NCBI RefSeq assembly: GCF_046115515.1
Contig: NZ_CP175953.1
Source of the DNA: Gracilimonas sp017641085
Lineage (GTDB): Bacteria > Bacteroidota > Rhodothermia > Balneolales > Balneolaceae
Length of the DNA: 64,000 bases
Reading direction: 5' to 3' (one strand)
Numbering within the stretch: position 1 is the stretch's first letter; each line of letters begins with the position of its first letter. The translations under genes were made by a program, and so were the position numbers. Under the pieces are notes generated by a model that was not told the DNA's origin, ran no database searches, and saw only the letters and a list, made by a program, of their open reading frames with translations. Of this stretch, positions 1 through 9,109 are shown piece after piece.

Positions 1-3000
1 TCACACCAATAATCGGAAGCTCTCCGGAGTGTTTTTTGGATTCGTAATAAAGCGATTCATCCTGAATCTTGCCCCGCTGATACATATTCTCCATAGCGCC
101 GAGTACGCCACCACGTTCAGTGATGCGATCAAACTCGGTAAGAATGGCTTCTTCCACCAGATCGGTCAGTTCATCAATAAAATACGATCCCTGGTTAATG
201 TTCTCATTCTTAGCCGTTCCCAGTTCTTTATTAATGATCATTTGGATAGCCAGAGCACGACGAACAGACTCCTCGGTCGGAGTGGTAATTGCCTCGTCAT
301 AAGCATTGGTGTGCAAAGAGTTACAATTATCGTATATCGCTAATAATGCCTGAAGTGTGGTTCGGATATCATTAAACTGAATCTCCTGAGCGTGCAGAGA
401 GCGACCACTGGTTTGAATGTGATATTTCAGCTTCTGTGAACGGTCGTTGGCTTCGTATTTATTCTTCATGGCTACGGCCCATATACGTCGCGCCACGCGA
501 CCGATAACCGCGTATTCAGGGTCAAGTCCGTTACTGAAAAAGAACGACAGGTTATGGGCAAAATCATCCACATCCAATCCGCGTGCCAGGTAATATTCCA
601 CAAAGGTAAACCCATTGGCCAGCGTAAAGGCTGCCTGTGTAATTGGATTCGCCCCCGCCTCTGCAATGTGATAACCGGAGATTGAAACCGAGTAGTAATT
701 ACGGACATTATGTTCGGTGAAATAGGTTTGAATGTCCCCCATCATCTTCAGGGCGAATTCAGTGGAAAAGATACAGGTATTTTGTGCCTGGTCTTCCTTC
801 AGTATGTCAGCCTGAACCGTTCCGCGAACCACGCTCAGGGTGTTTTCCTTAATCTCGTTATAAGTGCTTTCCGGCAATAAATGATCTCCTGAAATACCAA
901 GGGTAGCCAGGCCAAATTCATCATTGCCTTCCGGAATTTCATTGCTGTACTGCGGTTGTTCCACTCCCCGTTCTTTGAAGTAAGATTTAATTTTCTTCTT
1001 CGCTTCTTCCCACTTGCCGTTTTCTTTCAGATACCGTTCTACTTCCTGGTCAATAGCGGTATTCATAAACATCGCCAGAATCATAGGGGCCGGGCCGTTT
1101 ATGGTCATCGATACCGATGTTTTTGGGGAAGTCAGTTCAAAGCCGGAATACAGCTTCTTCATGTCATCCACGGTACAAATACTGACACCGGAGTTACCGA
1201 TTTTACCGTAAATATCCGGTCGATATCCTGGGTCTTCACCATACAGTGTTACCGAATCAAAAGCCGTGGAAAGTCGTGCAGCCGGCATGCCTTCACTCAC
1301 GTAGTGAAAACGTTTGTTGGTTCGCTCCGGGGTTCCTTCGCCTGCAAACATGCGGGTGGGGTCTTCACCCTCCCTCTTGAACGGGAATACACCTGCGGTG
1401 TATGGGAAATATCCCGGCAGATTTTCTTTCAGGGCAAATTTCAGCTGCTCCCCTTTGTTCTTTGTTTTGGGAAGAGCCACACGTGGAATCTGTAATCCAC
1501 TCAGCGATTCACGATATAATTCATTCTTGAAGGTCTTGTCGCGGATTTGAACCTCAAAATGTTCTTGCTGGTATTGCTCAAATAATTCATTCCAGCCATC
1601 CAGGATTTTCTTAGGCAGCACGTCCAGCTTAGTAAGCCAGTGCTCTCGCATTTTATCCAGGTTATCCTGCATCACCTGCTTTTCATCCGGATTCCAGCTT
1701 TCCAGCTGATCCATGGTTCCTGAAACCTGATCCAGTTTGGAAGCGGCATCCACCTGCTCTTCCACCCACTCGTGGTAATCACGAACTGTTTCTGAAATTT
1801 CGGATAAATACCGAACCCGTTTTCCGGGAATAATGGCCTGCGCCTGAATATCCTCAGCCGGCTTGGGATTCGTATAAATTTTGGTTTCCCAGCCAATTTC
1901 ATAATGGCCGTTGATCTTATCCACCAGGGCCTTGAACAAACGGTTCACGCCTTCATCATTAAACTGTGCGGCTATAGTTGGGTACACCGGCATATCTTCC
2001 TGCTTGGCATGCCATGAGCCCGTGTTTCGAATCATTTGCTTGCGTACATCCCGCAGAGCATCCAATGACCCTTTCTTCTCAAACTTATTAAGCACCACCA
2101 AATCAGCGAGATCAAGCATGTTAATCTTCTCAAGCTGTGTGGCTGCCCCGTATTCACTCGTCATTACATACATCGGGATATCGGTGATATCCACAATCTC
2201 AGTGCCGCTCTGCCCGATTCCGGAGGTTTCCACTATAATGAGGTCAAATCCGGCTGCTTTGTACAATTCAATGGCACCGAGCAGTCCTTTACTGGTAGAT
2301 CGATTGGATGCCCGGGTAGCCATACTGCGCATAAATACCCGGTCGGTGTCGATGCTGTTCATGCGGATGCGGTCGCCCAACAAGGCTCCGCCTGTTTTCA
2401 CTTTGGACGGATCTACGGAAATGATCCCGATGGTCAGGTCTTCAAACTCAGTTAAAAATCGCCGAACCAGTTCATCGGTCAGAGAACTTTTACCGGCTCC
2501 ACCGGTTCCTGTAATCCCGACCAGGGGTATGGTTTTATCGGATAATTCAATCTCCTTGCCTTTCCCATTAAGGATCTTACCATCTTTCAGCGCTAAAATG
2601 TCTTCATGTTCATTCTCAATAGCCGTTAGCGAACGGGAAAGGGCAATCGTATCATGTTTTTTGAGTTTCTTGAAGTCGGGCTTGGCAACAGAAATGGGAT
2701 CGAAATCACATTCCTCCAGCATGAAGTTGATCATACCCTGCAGACCCATTTTACTGCCATCTTCAACAGAAAAAATGCGGGTTACGCCGGCTTCATGAAG
2801 TTCTTCGATTTCATCCCCAACAATAACTCCGCCGCCACCGCCAAATACTTTGATGTGTCCGGCTCCGTGCTCTTCAAGCAGTTCAATCATATACTTGAAG
2901 TACTCTACGTGTCCGCCCTGGTACGAGCTGATTGCAATACCCTGAGCATCTTCCTGAATAGCACAATTCACGATTTCATGCACCGAGCGATTGTGCCCGA

Positions 3001-3196
3001 GATGAATAACTTCGGCCCCGCTGCTTTGCAAAATTCTGCGCATGATATTGATACTGGCATCATGACCGTCAAACAAACTGGCAGCCGTTACAAAACGTAT
3101 TTTATGCTCAGCCTGGTACGGCTCTTGCACGTGGTTATTCTTATCTGATTTTGCTGCAGCTTTCTTAGCTGGTGATGTTTTCGTTTTTACCGACAT
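1..3196 (-). CDS. icmF: Fused isobutyryl-CoA mutase (IcmF), C-terminus cut by window edge
   Basis: Coenzyme-B12-dependent acyl-CoA mutase of the IcmF type, which interconverts isobutyryl-CoA and n-butyryl-CoA and carries its own G-protein chaperone. About 1065 codons are present; the rest lies beyond base 1. Visible domain order: B12-binding domain (about residues 33-165, with DGHDASINIMRR giving likely axial ligand H45, and SSYQGGH), a MeaB/ArgK-like GTPase (P-loop GTGGAGKSS near 228, ETSGIGQSG near 318), then the mutase barrel from about 530. F604 (in YTAGVF) and Q805 (in AQNTCIF) occupy the places where methylmalonyl-CoA mutases have Tyr and Arg, which argues for a branched or linear C4 acyl group. 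The ATG at 3196 is the first start and begins a Lys/Ala-rich N-terminal tail. It stands alone, with 89 nt to the mscS-like gene downstream of its promoter side. Family identity is very secure; exact substrate is inferred. Confidence 0.95.
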   Translation of the reverse strand, partial: MSVKTKTSPAKKAAAKSDKNNHVQEPYQAEHKIRFVTAASLFDGHDASINIMRRILQSSGAEVIHLGHNRSVHEIVNCAIQEDAQGIAISSYQGGHVEYFKYMIELLEEHGAGHIKVFGGGGGVIVGDEIEELHEAGVTRIFSVEDGSKMGLQGMINFMLEECDFDPISVAKPDFKKLKKHDTIALSRSLTAIENEHEDILALKDGKILNGKGKEIELSDKTIPLVGITGTGGAGKSSLTDELVRRFLTEFEDLTIGIISVDPSKVKTGGALLGDRIRMNSIDTDRVFMRSMATRASNRSTSKGLLGAIELYKAAGFDLIIVETSGIGQSGTEIVDITDIPMYVMTSEYGAATQLEKINMLDLADLVVLNKFEKKGSLDALRDVRKQMIRNTGSWHAKQEDMPVYPTIAAQFNDEGVNRLFKALVDKINGHYEIGWETKIYTNPKPAEDIQAQAIIPGKRVRYLSEISETVRDYHEWVEEQVDAASKLDQVSGTMDQLESWNPDEKQVMQDNLDKMREHWLTKLDVLPKKILDGWNELFEQYQQEHFEVQIRDKTFKNELYRESLSGLQIPRVALPKTKNKGEQLKFALKENLPGYFPYTAGVFPFKREGEDPTRMFAGEGTPERTNKRFHYVSEGMPAARLSTAFDSVTLYGEDPGYRPDIYGKIGNSGVSICTVDDMKKLYSGFELTSPKTSVSMTINGPAPMILAMFMNTAIDQEVERYLKENGKWEEAKKKIKSYFKERGVEQPQYSNEIPEGNDEFGLATLGISGDHLLPESTYNEIKENTLSVVRGTVQADILKEDQAQNTCIFSTEFALKMMGDIQTYFTEHNVRNYYSVSISGYHIAEAGANPITQAAFTLANGFTFVEYYLARGLDVDDFAHNLSFFFSNGLDPEYAVIGRVARRIWAVAMKNKYEANDRSQKLKYHIQTSGRSLHAQEIQFNDIRTTLQALLAIYDNCNSLHTNAYDEAITTPTEESVRRALAIQMIINKELGTAKNENINQGSYFIDELTDLVEEAILTEFDRITERGGVLGAMENMYQRGKIQDESLYYESKKHSGELPIIGV

Positions 3197-3285
3197 AATC
3201 TTTTTTCTTGATAGTGGAAGCGGTTCCATAAGATATGGATTTGAACAAGAAGTATTAAATACCTTAATGGAATATTATATCTTGC

Positions 3286-4185
3286 TCAGGATCTGGCGTT
3301 TTCGCCACTTTCAATGCTTTTTGGAGGATCGTTTTTATAAACCAACGTTCGATAAGGGAATGGTATTTCAATTCCTTCGGCGTCAAATCTTTTTTTGATG
3401 CTTTCCAGCAGGTCACACCCCATTACAAATGCATCCTGTGGGTTACTTGCCCAGCTCCAGGCTCTTAAGTTCACCGACGATTCTCCCATCATCACAACCC
3501 TAACCGGTACGATATCATCACCGGCCTCAATTTGCTCTTCCGTCCGCACATCCACAAAATGTGGATGTTTGAGTACCTCTTCTTTCATGATTTTTTTAGC
3601 AAGATCGATGTCAGAATCATAACTGATGCCCATATCAATCCACTTACAGATTTTATTATCCTCGTAGTTTGAATTTATGACCACCTCATTGCTGATCACG
3701 GAATTGGGAATAATAATGCGTTTGTTTTCAAAATTACGGATTACGGTGTGGCGGAGATTTATGTCTTCAACAACACCGGTCAAGTCAGTTCTTACCTGAA
3801 TTCGGTCTGAAATCTTGTAAGGTTTAAACAGAACGATGAACAAACCACTGATCACATTGGAAAGAGCAGCCTGTGATGCAAAACCAACCGCTACGGCTAA
3901 TAAACCTGCACCGGCCAGCAGGGAAGCTGCAATAACCCGAAGCTGTGGAATCATGTAAATAGCAAAGCTGATACCGGCCAGGTAAATCAACACGATGATT
4001 GAGCGCTTGAAAAACACCAGGCTGGTGACATCATCATTGTCTTCCGCCTCACGATTTCGTTTGATAATGGCGTTCAAAATCCTCGACGTGACCCCTGCAA
4101 TCACAATGGTGATGAGAATAATCACACCAATTAGGATGGGCAGGTGCCAGATTTCATCAATGTAAGTCGAAAGCAGTTCTTTCAT
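3286..4185 (-). CDS. MscS-family mechanosensitive ion channel
   Basis: A 299-residue small-conductance mechanosensitive channel of the inner membrane, which releases solutes when membrane tension rises. Three hydrophobic segments are visible: about residues 16-38, 66-86 and 88-118. The third is the pore helix with the family's glycine/alanine pattern (AGAGLLAVAVGFASQAALSN), followed by the beta domain (ISDRIQV, VVEDINLRHTVIRN, IIPNSVISNEVVIN) and a C-terminal alpha/beta domain. The length matches the short MscS form rather than MscK. The ATG lies 4 nt after the stop of the upstream Ig-like lipoprotein gene, so the two are probably co-transcribed and translationally coupled. Nothing in the sequence shows a link between the two functions. 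Confidence 0.93.
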   Translation of the reverse strand: MKELLSTYIDEIWHLPILIGVIILITIVIAGVTSRILNAIIKRNREAEDNDDVTSLVFFKRSIIVLIYLAGISFAIYMIPQLRVIAASLLAGAGLLAVAVGFASQAALSNVISGLFIVLFKPYKISDRIQVRTDLTGVVEDINLRHTVIRNFENKRIIIPNSVISNEVVINSNYEDNKICKWIDMGISYDSDIDLAKKIMKEEVLKHPHFVDVRTEEQIEAGDDIVPVRVVMMGESSVNLRAWSWASNPQDAFVMGCDLLESIKKRFDAEGIEIPFPYRTLVYKNDPPKSIESGENARS

Positions 4186-4189
4186 GGTT

Positions 4190-5812
4190 TTAGTCGAATG
4201 TGATATTTACTTCGGAAGTAAATCCTTCCTGAACTTTTAAATTACGTTGTACATAATAGTGCTCGGGGGCGTTAAAGGGAATTGCCGTGCCGCGATCCCA
4301 TTTTTCATTGCCATTCTCGTCTCTGAACAGGATAAGGGTATAAGAAAGCGGGGGCAAACCCGTAAGTACGGTTGACTGACGAAATGAGGTAAATACCCAT
4401 TCCTCTCCTCCCGGCGATAGCAGTTGTACAAAATGAATATCGGTTGAATCTACATTTTGGAGGTTGATTTCAATATCCCCGTATTCGGTAGAGTCCCATA
4501 CTTCCGGTTCAAATAGCTTTCTTCTGAGCGTTTTAGGATTCCAAACCAGGAATTGGTAATCGACTCCTTCAATCCACTCCCCCTGCGGTGCCACCCATAA
4601 TTCGTTTCGGTTTGTTTGAACCTCGGGCCAGTCCTCAAAATCCACCTGTCCCTCTATAACCACCAGTGAGTCTGTTATCTCCGGCTCCGATATCGGGGCG
4701 GCGTAAGTCACTTTAAAGACTTCATCCTGAAGTAATCCATTGGTTCCGTTAGCAGAAATGATACGCTGACTCGTAGTGTCTTCCTGGGCGGTTCCCGTAA
4801 ACGGCATCTCTTCCGTTTCAAGTGGATTACCCGCACCATCTGTAAAACCGGATAACCGAAGCGTGTATTCTGTATTTTCCAGTAAAGGCTGTTCGCTTTG
4901 GGCAAAAACCACAAAAAGCTCTTTTTCAGGAATATACAGTGGGTAAGCCGATGTATAGTTTTCGCCTGCTGAATCCTGAACCACTAACTCCGCATCTTCT
5001 TCTATATTGATATTTTCACTAAAGCGTAAGCGCAAACGGTTAGTCGAGAATAATCCCACTCCTTGCAGTGAGGGTGCAACGGAGTCCACCTGGGTTACAT
5101 AAATTACATCCAGGGTATCGCTGCCTTCCTTTTCCAGGGTTATGAATTCATCAAAGAACGGATAGGCTGACTCACTGCCTCTATCCCATGTTTTATTGCG
5201 GTTGCGGTCATCCACAAGCAAAGCTTTATACCGTCCGTCGGCGAGGTAGGAGAACCGGAATACTCCGCCAGTATCGGTCTGGGCTTCATAACTCGCTTTA
5301 CTGCTTAAATCGAAAGGCTGCCTGTATAACAACACTCTTCGGTCTCCCGCCCCTGTTCCATCGTCAGCAATCCGGATTCTGCCCATGATTTTCCCCTCAT
5401 CAATTTCATTTCCGGTTGAAATGGCAAGGGTAACCGGGCGCTCCATTTTATTTCCACGGGTATCGGCAAGGTCGGTGCCGAGTTTTATAATGACCGTGGT
5501 GGAATCCGGAAAGCGTTTATCAAACTCTATGGTCATCGTTTTTCTTCGCCATGAAACGTCATACTCGATACCAAGATCCGGCTCCACGGTGATGGCTCCT
5601 TGCACCGAAGAACGGCCGATAAACTCATCAAACTGAAATACAAACGTCCTGCCTGTAAAATTGGTAGTTCCTGTTTCAGGGGAAGTATATTCGACTTTGG
5701 GGCCATCTTTGTCTGCCGGTCCGCCGGTTGGGGCTATAGGAGTGGCACAGGCTGCTATGCCGGCAATGATCAATGCAAATAAGAAAAAAAGAAGCTTTTG
5801 TCGGGTCTTCAA
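4190..5812 (-). CDS. Ig-like domain lipoprotein (SbsA/Big_5 type)
   Basis: A 540-residue exported lipoprotein. The signal peptide (KLLFFLFALIIAGIAAC) ends in a lipobox with C22, followed by the ATPIAPTGGPADKDGPKV segment that typifies Bacteroidota envelope proteins with an SbsA-like Ig fold. The N-terminal Ig-like domain spans about residues 38-135, then come beta-rich modules, including two DxNxxxxWDRG motifs (near 205 and 505) like those of prealbumin-like or calcium-binding folds. The start is TTG: no ATG lies between the upstream in-frame stop and the signal peptide. A good Bacteroidota-type promoter sits about 30-60 nt upstream. The gene leads a two-gene unit with the MscS channel. Function is unknown; a structural or surface-scaffold role is inferred. 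Confidence 0.85.
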   Translation of the reverse strand: MKTRQKLLFFLFALIIAGIAACATPIAPTGGPADKDGPKVEYTSPETGTTNFTGRTFVFQFDEFIGRSSVQGAITVEPDLGIEYDVSWRRKTMTIEFDKRFPDSTTVIIKLGTDLADTRGNKMERPVTLAISTGNEIDEGKIMGRIRIADDGTGAGDRRVLLYRQPFDLSSKASYEAQTDTGGVFRFSYLADGRYKALLVDDRNRNKTWDRGSESAYPFFDEFITLEKEGSDTLDVIYVTQVDSVAPSLQGVGLFSTNRLRLRFSENINIEEDAELVVQDSAGENYTSAYPLYIPEKELFVVFAQSEQPLLENTEYTLRLSGFTDGAGNPLETEEMPFTGTAQEDTTSQRIISANGTNGLLQDEVFKVTYAAPISEPEITDSLVVIEGQVDFEDWPEVQTNRNELWVAPQGEWIEGVDYQFLVWNPKTLRRKLFEPEVWDSTEYGDIEINLQNVDSTDIHFVQLLSPGGEEWVFTSFRQSTVLTGLPPLSYTLILFRDENGNEKWDRGTAIPFNAPEHYYVQRNLKVQEGFTSEVNITFD

Positions 5813-5839
5813 CAGGAGGTATATCTATTTGTTAAAACC

Positions 5840-5870
5840 CAAATATAGGCATTTTGCGCTCTCTGTCGAA
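5840..5870 (-). promoter_or_regulatory. Candidate Bacteroidota-type promoter for the Ig-like lipoprotein/mscS unit
   Basis: On the minus strand TTCG (5870-5867), a 19-nt spacer and TATATTTG (5847-5840) match the primary Bacteroidota sigma consensus TTTG-N19-TAnnTTTG with one mismatch. Transcription would start near 5833, about 20 nt before the TTG start codon at 5812. Pattern match only. Confidence 0.5.
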
Positions 5871-6022
5871 TGAGAACTTTAATGAATTCAAGGGAAACCG
5901 ATCAACTCTTGCCCCGCAGCCTTGCTGAAAAACATTGTAGTAAGGCTCCGTCTCAGAATTGATTGGGAAAGAGCTTAAAAATTCCATATCTATTCTTTAT
6001 TATATGTAGGTAAATCTATTGG

Positions 6023-6052
6023 TTGACAAGCAAAGCAAATAGTATAAGTTTT
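6023..6052 (+). promoter_or_regulatory. Candidate promoter of the three-lipoprotein operon
   Basis: TTG (6023-6025; the base before it is G, not T), a 19-nt spacer and TAAGTTTT (6045-6052) resemble TTTG-N19-TAnnTTTG. The ATG of the first gene is at 6059, only about 7 nt after the -7 element, so the transcript would be leaderless or nearly so. It is divergent from the promoter at 5840-5870. Pattern match only. Confidence 0.4.
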
Positions 6053-6058
6053 TAGCTT

Positions 6059-7363
6059 ATGAAACGGTTAACGGGGTTCATTGCTTTAATTTTTTTAATG
6101 GGTGGCTGTGCTGCCTACAAGCTGGATACAGCTCAGAATGAGTTGCGTACTTCATTCGCTTCCGGAGACTACGCTACCACTGTTCAGCTTATAGAAAAGC
6201 TCGAGAAAAACGAAGTTTATCAAAATAAAGAAAAGGTACTTCTTCACCTCGAACACGGATTGGTAAACCATTTTGCCAGCAACTATGAGCAAAGCAGTTA
6301 CCATTTCACCCAGGCTGAAAACGAAATGGATGTCCTTTTTTCAAAAAGCATGAGCCGGGCGGTAAAATCCTTTGTGGTAAATGATAATACCCTGGCCTAT
6401 GATGGAGAAGATTATGAGGACATCTACCTTAACATTTTCAAATGCCTCAACTATATTCACCAGGATGAACTGGAAAGTGCCCTGGTTGAAGTCCGCCGTG
6501 TGACCTACAAGCTCGAGCGCCTGGATCAAAAGTATAACGGACTGGTGGAGTCGTTATCCAAAGCAGATACCACCAGCACCGATGATGACAAATGGAAAAC
6601 CGGTGATACAAACATCCAAAACAGTGCCCTGGGGCGCTACCTTTCTACCATTCTGTATGCAAAAACCAATAAGCCGGATGATGCCCGCATCGAGTACGAA
6701 AACCTATTGAAGGCTTACAGAGAGCAACCTTCAGTTTATGGTAACAAGCCTGATGAGAGTAAGCTGCGCCAAATCACTGAGCCCGAACGATACAATGTGC
6801 TGGTGCAAGCCTTTGCCGGCAGAGCTCCAATCAAAGAACAGAACGACATCCGGCTCTATCTGGACGAATCGGATACTTACCTCAAGTTTTCACTCCCGAG
6901 TCTCAAAACATTCAACTCTCAGGTAAGTGCCGTTAAAGTGAATTTTGAAAATGGGAATCCGGTACAGCTCGACTTGATAGAAGAAATGGATCAGGTCGCC
7001 AAGGAAGTGTATAAGGTGAAAGAACCCATCATTTATGCCCGAACCTTTGTGCGAACCTTCCTGAAAGCCGCCGCGGCGGCCAAAATGAAAAAGGAGGCCA
7101 AGAAAGAAGACGAAACGCTCGGTAGTATTGTGAATATTTTGGGTAAAATTGCTCAGGAAACGACTGAAAAAGCTGATTTAAGAAGCTGGCAGACCATGCC
7201 CGGTAAAGCCTACGCCACCGTTTTGAATCTTCCGCCTGGTGACCATAACGTTGAAGTGCAATATTACGGACATACAGGGCAACTAATTCACGCTCAGCCC
7301 CGAATCATTACCGTACGGGAAAACGAAACTTTGAAACTGGTTGAATCCATTTACTGGAATTAA
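6059..7363 (+). CDS. COG3014-type TPR-like lipoprotein
   Basis: A 434-residue lipoprotein: signal peptide MKRLTGFIALIFLMGGC with C17 as the lipidated cysteine, then a mainly helical body. Residues about 25-230 contain TPR-like helix pairs (SGDYATTVQLIEKLEK, then SNYEQSSYHFTQAENEM), and the C-terminal 100 residues form a beta-rich domain (LPPGDHNVEVQYYG). The pattern fits the uncharacterised COG3014 family, which often sits with LPP20-type and LpoB-type genes, as it does here. It is the first of three consecutive plus-strand lipoprotein genes (gaps 23 and 11 nt). A scaffold role in peptidoglycan or envelope assembly is inferred from the neighbours; no enzyme motif is visible. Confidence 0.82.
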   Translation: MKRLTGFIALIFLMGGCAAYKLDTAQNELRTSFASGDYATTVQLIEKLEKNEVYQNKEKVLLHLEHGLVNHFASNYEQSSYHFTQAENEMDVLFSKSMSRAVKSFVVNDNTLAYDGEDYEDIYLNIFKCLNYIHQDELESALVEVRRVTYKLERLDQKYNGLVESLSKADTTSTDDDKWKTGDTNIQNSALGRYLSTILYAKTNKPDDARIEYENLLKAYREQPSVYGNKPDESKLRQITEPERYNVLVQAFAGRAPIKEQNDIRLYLDESDTYLKFSLPSLKTFNSQVSAVKVNFENGNPVQLDLIEEMDQVAKEVYKVKEPIIYARTFVRTFLKAAAAAKMKKEAKKEDETLGSIVNILGKIAQETTEKADLRSWQTMPGKAYATVLNLPPGDHNVEVQYYGHTGQLIHAQPRIITVRENETLKLVESIYWN

Positions 7364-7386
7364 TACCGAATCTATAACTGATTATC

Positions 7387-8427
7387 ATGAACAAGACCTT
7401 AATCCTGCTTTCAGTCCTGTCTCCTCTTCTTTTATGGGGATGTGGATCAAGTAAAAGTGCTTCTTCGGGAAGCAACGGCATTCCAAACTGGGTGAATAAT
7501 CCGTCAAGTGAATTTAACGAACAGAAATACCTGATGGCCGTGGGAAGCGGAAGCACGTTAAACGAAGCCCGGGGCGATGCCTTTGCCAGCCTTTCTCAGA
7601 TTTTTCAGATGGATATTGATGCAACCGAGCAGCTTAACTCTGAGTTTATAGATCGGAACATTAACAATCAGCTTTATTCGGAGAGTACCTCCCAACTCTT
7701 GAATAACATCAAAATCGGGACAAACCAGGAATTGATGAACACAACCATCCTGACCTCCGAAGTGGATAAATTCGGCACCTACCACGCCCTGGCCGGCATG
7801 GATCGGGCAGAATCATCCCGCATCTACAACCAGGAAATTTCAAACAACCGGATTAAGATAAATGAGCTGGAACAAAATGCGGACAGCGAAAACAACATCC
7901 TTCAAAAATTAGTGCTTCTGAAAAAAGCTCAGTCATTGGCAACTGCCAACGAAATCCTAACCCGTCAGCTGAATGTAATCCGGGGCGGAACGGGAACCGG
8001 TGGTGAAGCAACGGAAACGCTGGTCAGGCTCCAAGAAAAATTCAGAACGGCTCAACAAAAGGCCATTGTGAAGTTGGCCTCGGGTAATGCCACTTCTACC
8101 GTAAAATCAGCGGTAGCCAGCGTACTGCAAAATGCCGGGTTTACTATTGCCGAAAGCACCGATAACGCCATCCTTGCCGTGAATGTAAACTACCTGACCC
8201 AGAAAGCCGACTTAAACCGTGATGACGCCGAGTTTGTGAAATGGGAACTCGTAATTGAAGTTAACGATCTTCAGACAAACCGGTCTTTTAAAACCTATAT
8301 GACCGAAGGCCGCGATGGAGCTCCCTCCTATGCCGATGCCCTCAAACGAGCTGATTTTACTGCGCGTTCAAAAATCGAAAAAGAATTTAATACCTTCCTG
8401 AACAATGAACTTTTGCAAATTAACTAA
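7387..8427 (+). CDS. LPP20-family lipoprotein
   Basis: A 346-residue lipoprotein. The signal peptide ends in LLLWGC (C19), followed by a Ser/Gly linker and then the LPP20-like segment: GIPNWVNNPSSEF, KYLMAVGSGSTLNEARGDAFASLSQIF, which is typical of that family (named after Helicobacter Lpp20). A helical stretch at about 150-200 (ELEQNADSENNILQKLVLL) and a C-terminal LpoB-like or CsgG-like alpha/beta region (about 215-340) follow. It is the middle gene of the three-lipoprotein operon, 23 nt after the first and 11 nt before the LpoB-like gene. Function is unknown; co-occurrence suggests work with the LpoB-like protein at the outer membrane. Confidence 0.83.
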   Translation: MNKTLILLSVLSPLLLWGCGSSKSASSGSNGIPNWVNNPSSEFNEQKYLMAVGSGSTLNEARGDAFASLSQIFQMDIDATEQLNSEFIDRNINNQLYSESTSQLLNNIKIGTNQELMNTTILTSEVDKFGTYHALAGMDRAESSRIYNQEISNNRIKINELEQNADSENNILQKLVLLKKAQSLATANEILTRQLNVIRGGTGTGGEATETLVRLQEKFRTAQQKAIVKLASGNATSTVKSAVASVLQNAGFTIAESTDNAILAVNVNYLTQKADLNRDDAEFVKWELVIEVNDLQTNRSFKTYMTEGRDGAPSYADALKRADFTARSKIEKEFNTFLNNELLQIN

Positions 8428-8438
8428 CACCGACCATT

Positions 8439-9044
8439 ATGAAATACCTCGCTCTATCCCTTTTTATATGTACACTCATTGTAACCGGATGCGGTCCATC
8501 GCAGCAGGTAAGCCGCGTAGCTGCCGATACCCAAACCGACCTCTCCGGACGCTGGAATGATACCGATGCCCGGCTGGTAGCTGAAGAAATGATCAGTGAT
8601 GCCGTTTCCATGCCCTGGTTGTCTAATTTCAACCAAAATCACAGTGATCCTCCGGTAACCATCGTAGGTAATGTCCGCAACGAAACCATGGAACACATCG
8701 ACACCGATGTGATAACCAAAGAAATGGAGCGTGCTTTCGTAAACAGCGGCAGAGTGCAAGTGGTAGCCAGCCAGGAAGAGCGCCAACAGATTCGACAAGA
8801 GCGACAGGAGCAGCAAAGTTTTGCCTCCTACGAATCTACCAAGGCACTCGCTCAGGAATTAGGTGCTGATTTTATGCTGATTGGTAATATCAGTTCTATT
8901 GTAGATGAATCACTGAGCGGTAAAGATGCAGCTATTTTCTATTCTGTTAATCTGGAGCTCATTGATGTAGAAACCAATCGTAAAGTTTGGATTGGCAATA
9001 AAAAGATTAAGAAACTCATCGAACGCCGGAAGCTTCGCAGTTAA
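8439..9044 (+). CDS. LpoB-like penicillin-binding protein activator lipoprotein
   Basis: A 201-residue lipoprotein of the LpoB/COG3417 type. The signal peptide MKYLALSLFICTLIVTGC gives lipidated C18. The folded domain starts with LSGRWNDTDARLVAEEMISD, then PPVTIVGNVRNETMEHIDT, followed by the helix-strand pattern ERAFVNSGRVQVVAS, LGADFMLIGNISSI and VNLELIDVETNRKVW. Proteobacterial LpoB reaches from the outer membrane to stimulate PBP1B; here the partner synthase is not in the window, so the role is inferred from the family. Length is close to the family's usual 200. The gene ends the operon and is followed after 21 nt by a hairpin terminator. Confidence 0.85.
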   Translation: MKYLALSLFICTLIVTGCGPSQQVSRVAADTQTDLSGRWNDTDARLVAEEMISDAVSMPWLSNFNQNHSDPPVTIVGNVRNETMEHIDTDVITKEMERAFVNSGRVQVVASQEERQQIRQERQEQQSFASYESTKALAQELGADFMLIGNISSIVDESLSGKDAAIFYSVNLELIDVETNRKVWIGNKKIKKLIERRKLRS

Positions 9045-9065
9045 GATCGAACGTTTTCAATTTTT

Positions 9066-9095
9066 AAGGCTTTCTGTTGTGCAGAAGGCCTTTTT
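9066..9095 (+). terminator. Rho-independent terminator after the lipoprotein operon
   Basis: An 11-bp stem (AAGGCTTTCTG / CAGAAGGCCTT, one G-U pair) with a short loop runs directly into a T-tract (9090-9095). It lies 21 nt after the lpoB-like stop and just before the pncB start, so it separates the two units. Confidence 0.8.
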
Positions 9096-9109
9096 ATTTT
9101 CACAAAGAC

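Noticed and set aside
956..1495. 179-codon plus-strand ORF opposite icmF
   Set aside because: Shadow of the mutase barrel; the minus-strand frame gives clear IcmF sequence.
1911..2798. 295-codon plus-strand ORF opposite icmF
   Set aside because: Antisense shadow of the GTPase region; Ser/Arg-rich composition typical of a reverse frame.
9077..9109. Earlier ATG for pncB
   Set aside because: It lies within the terminator hairpin of the preceding operon and adds residues absent from the family; 9110 gives the conserved N-terminus.
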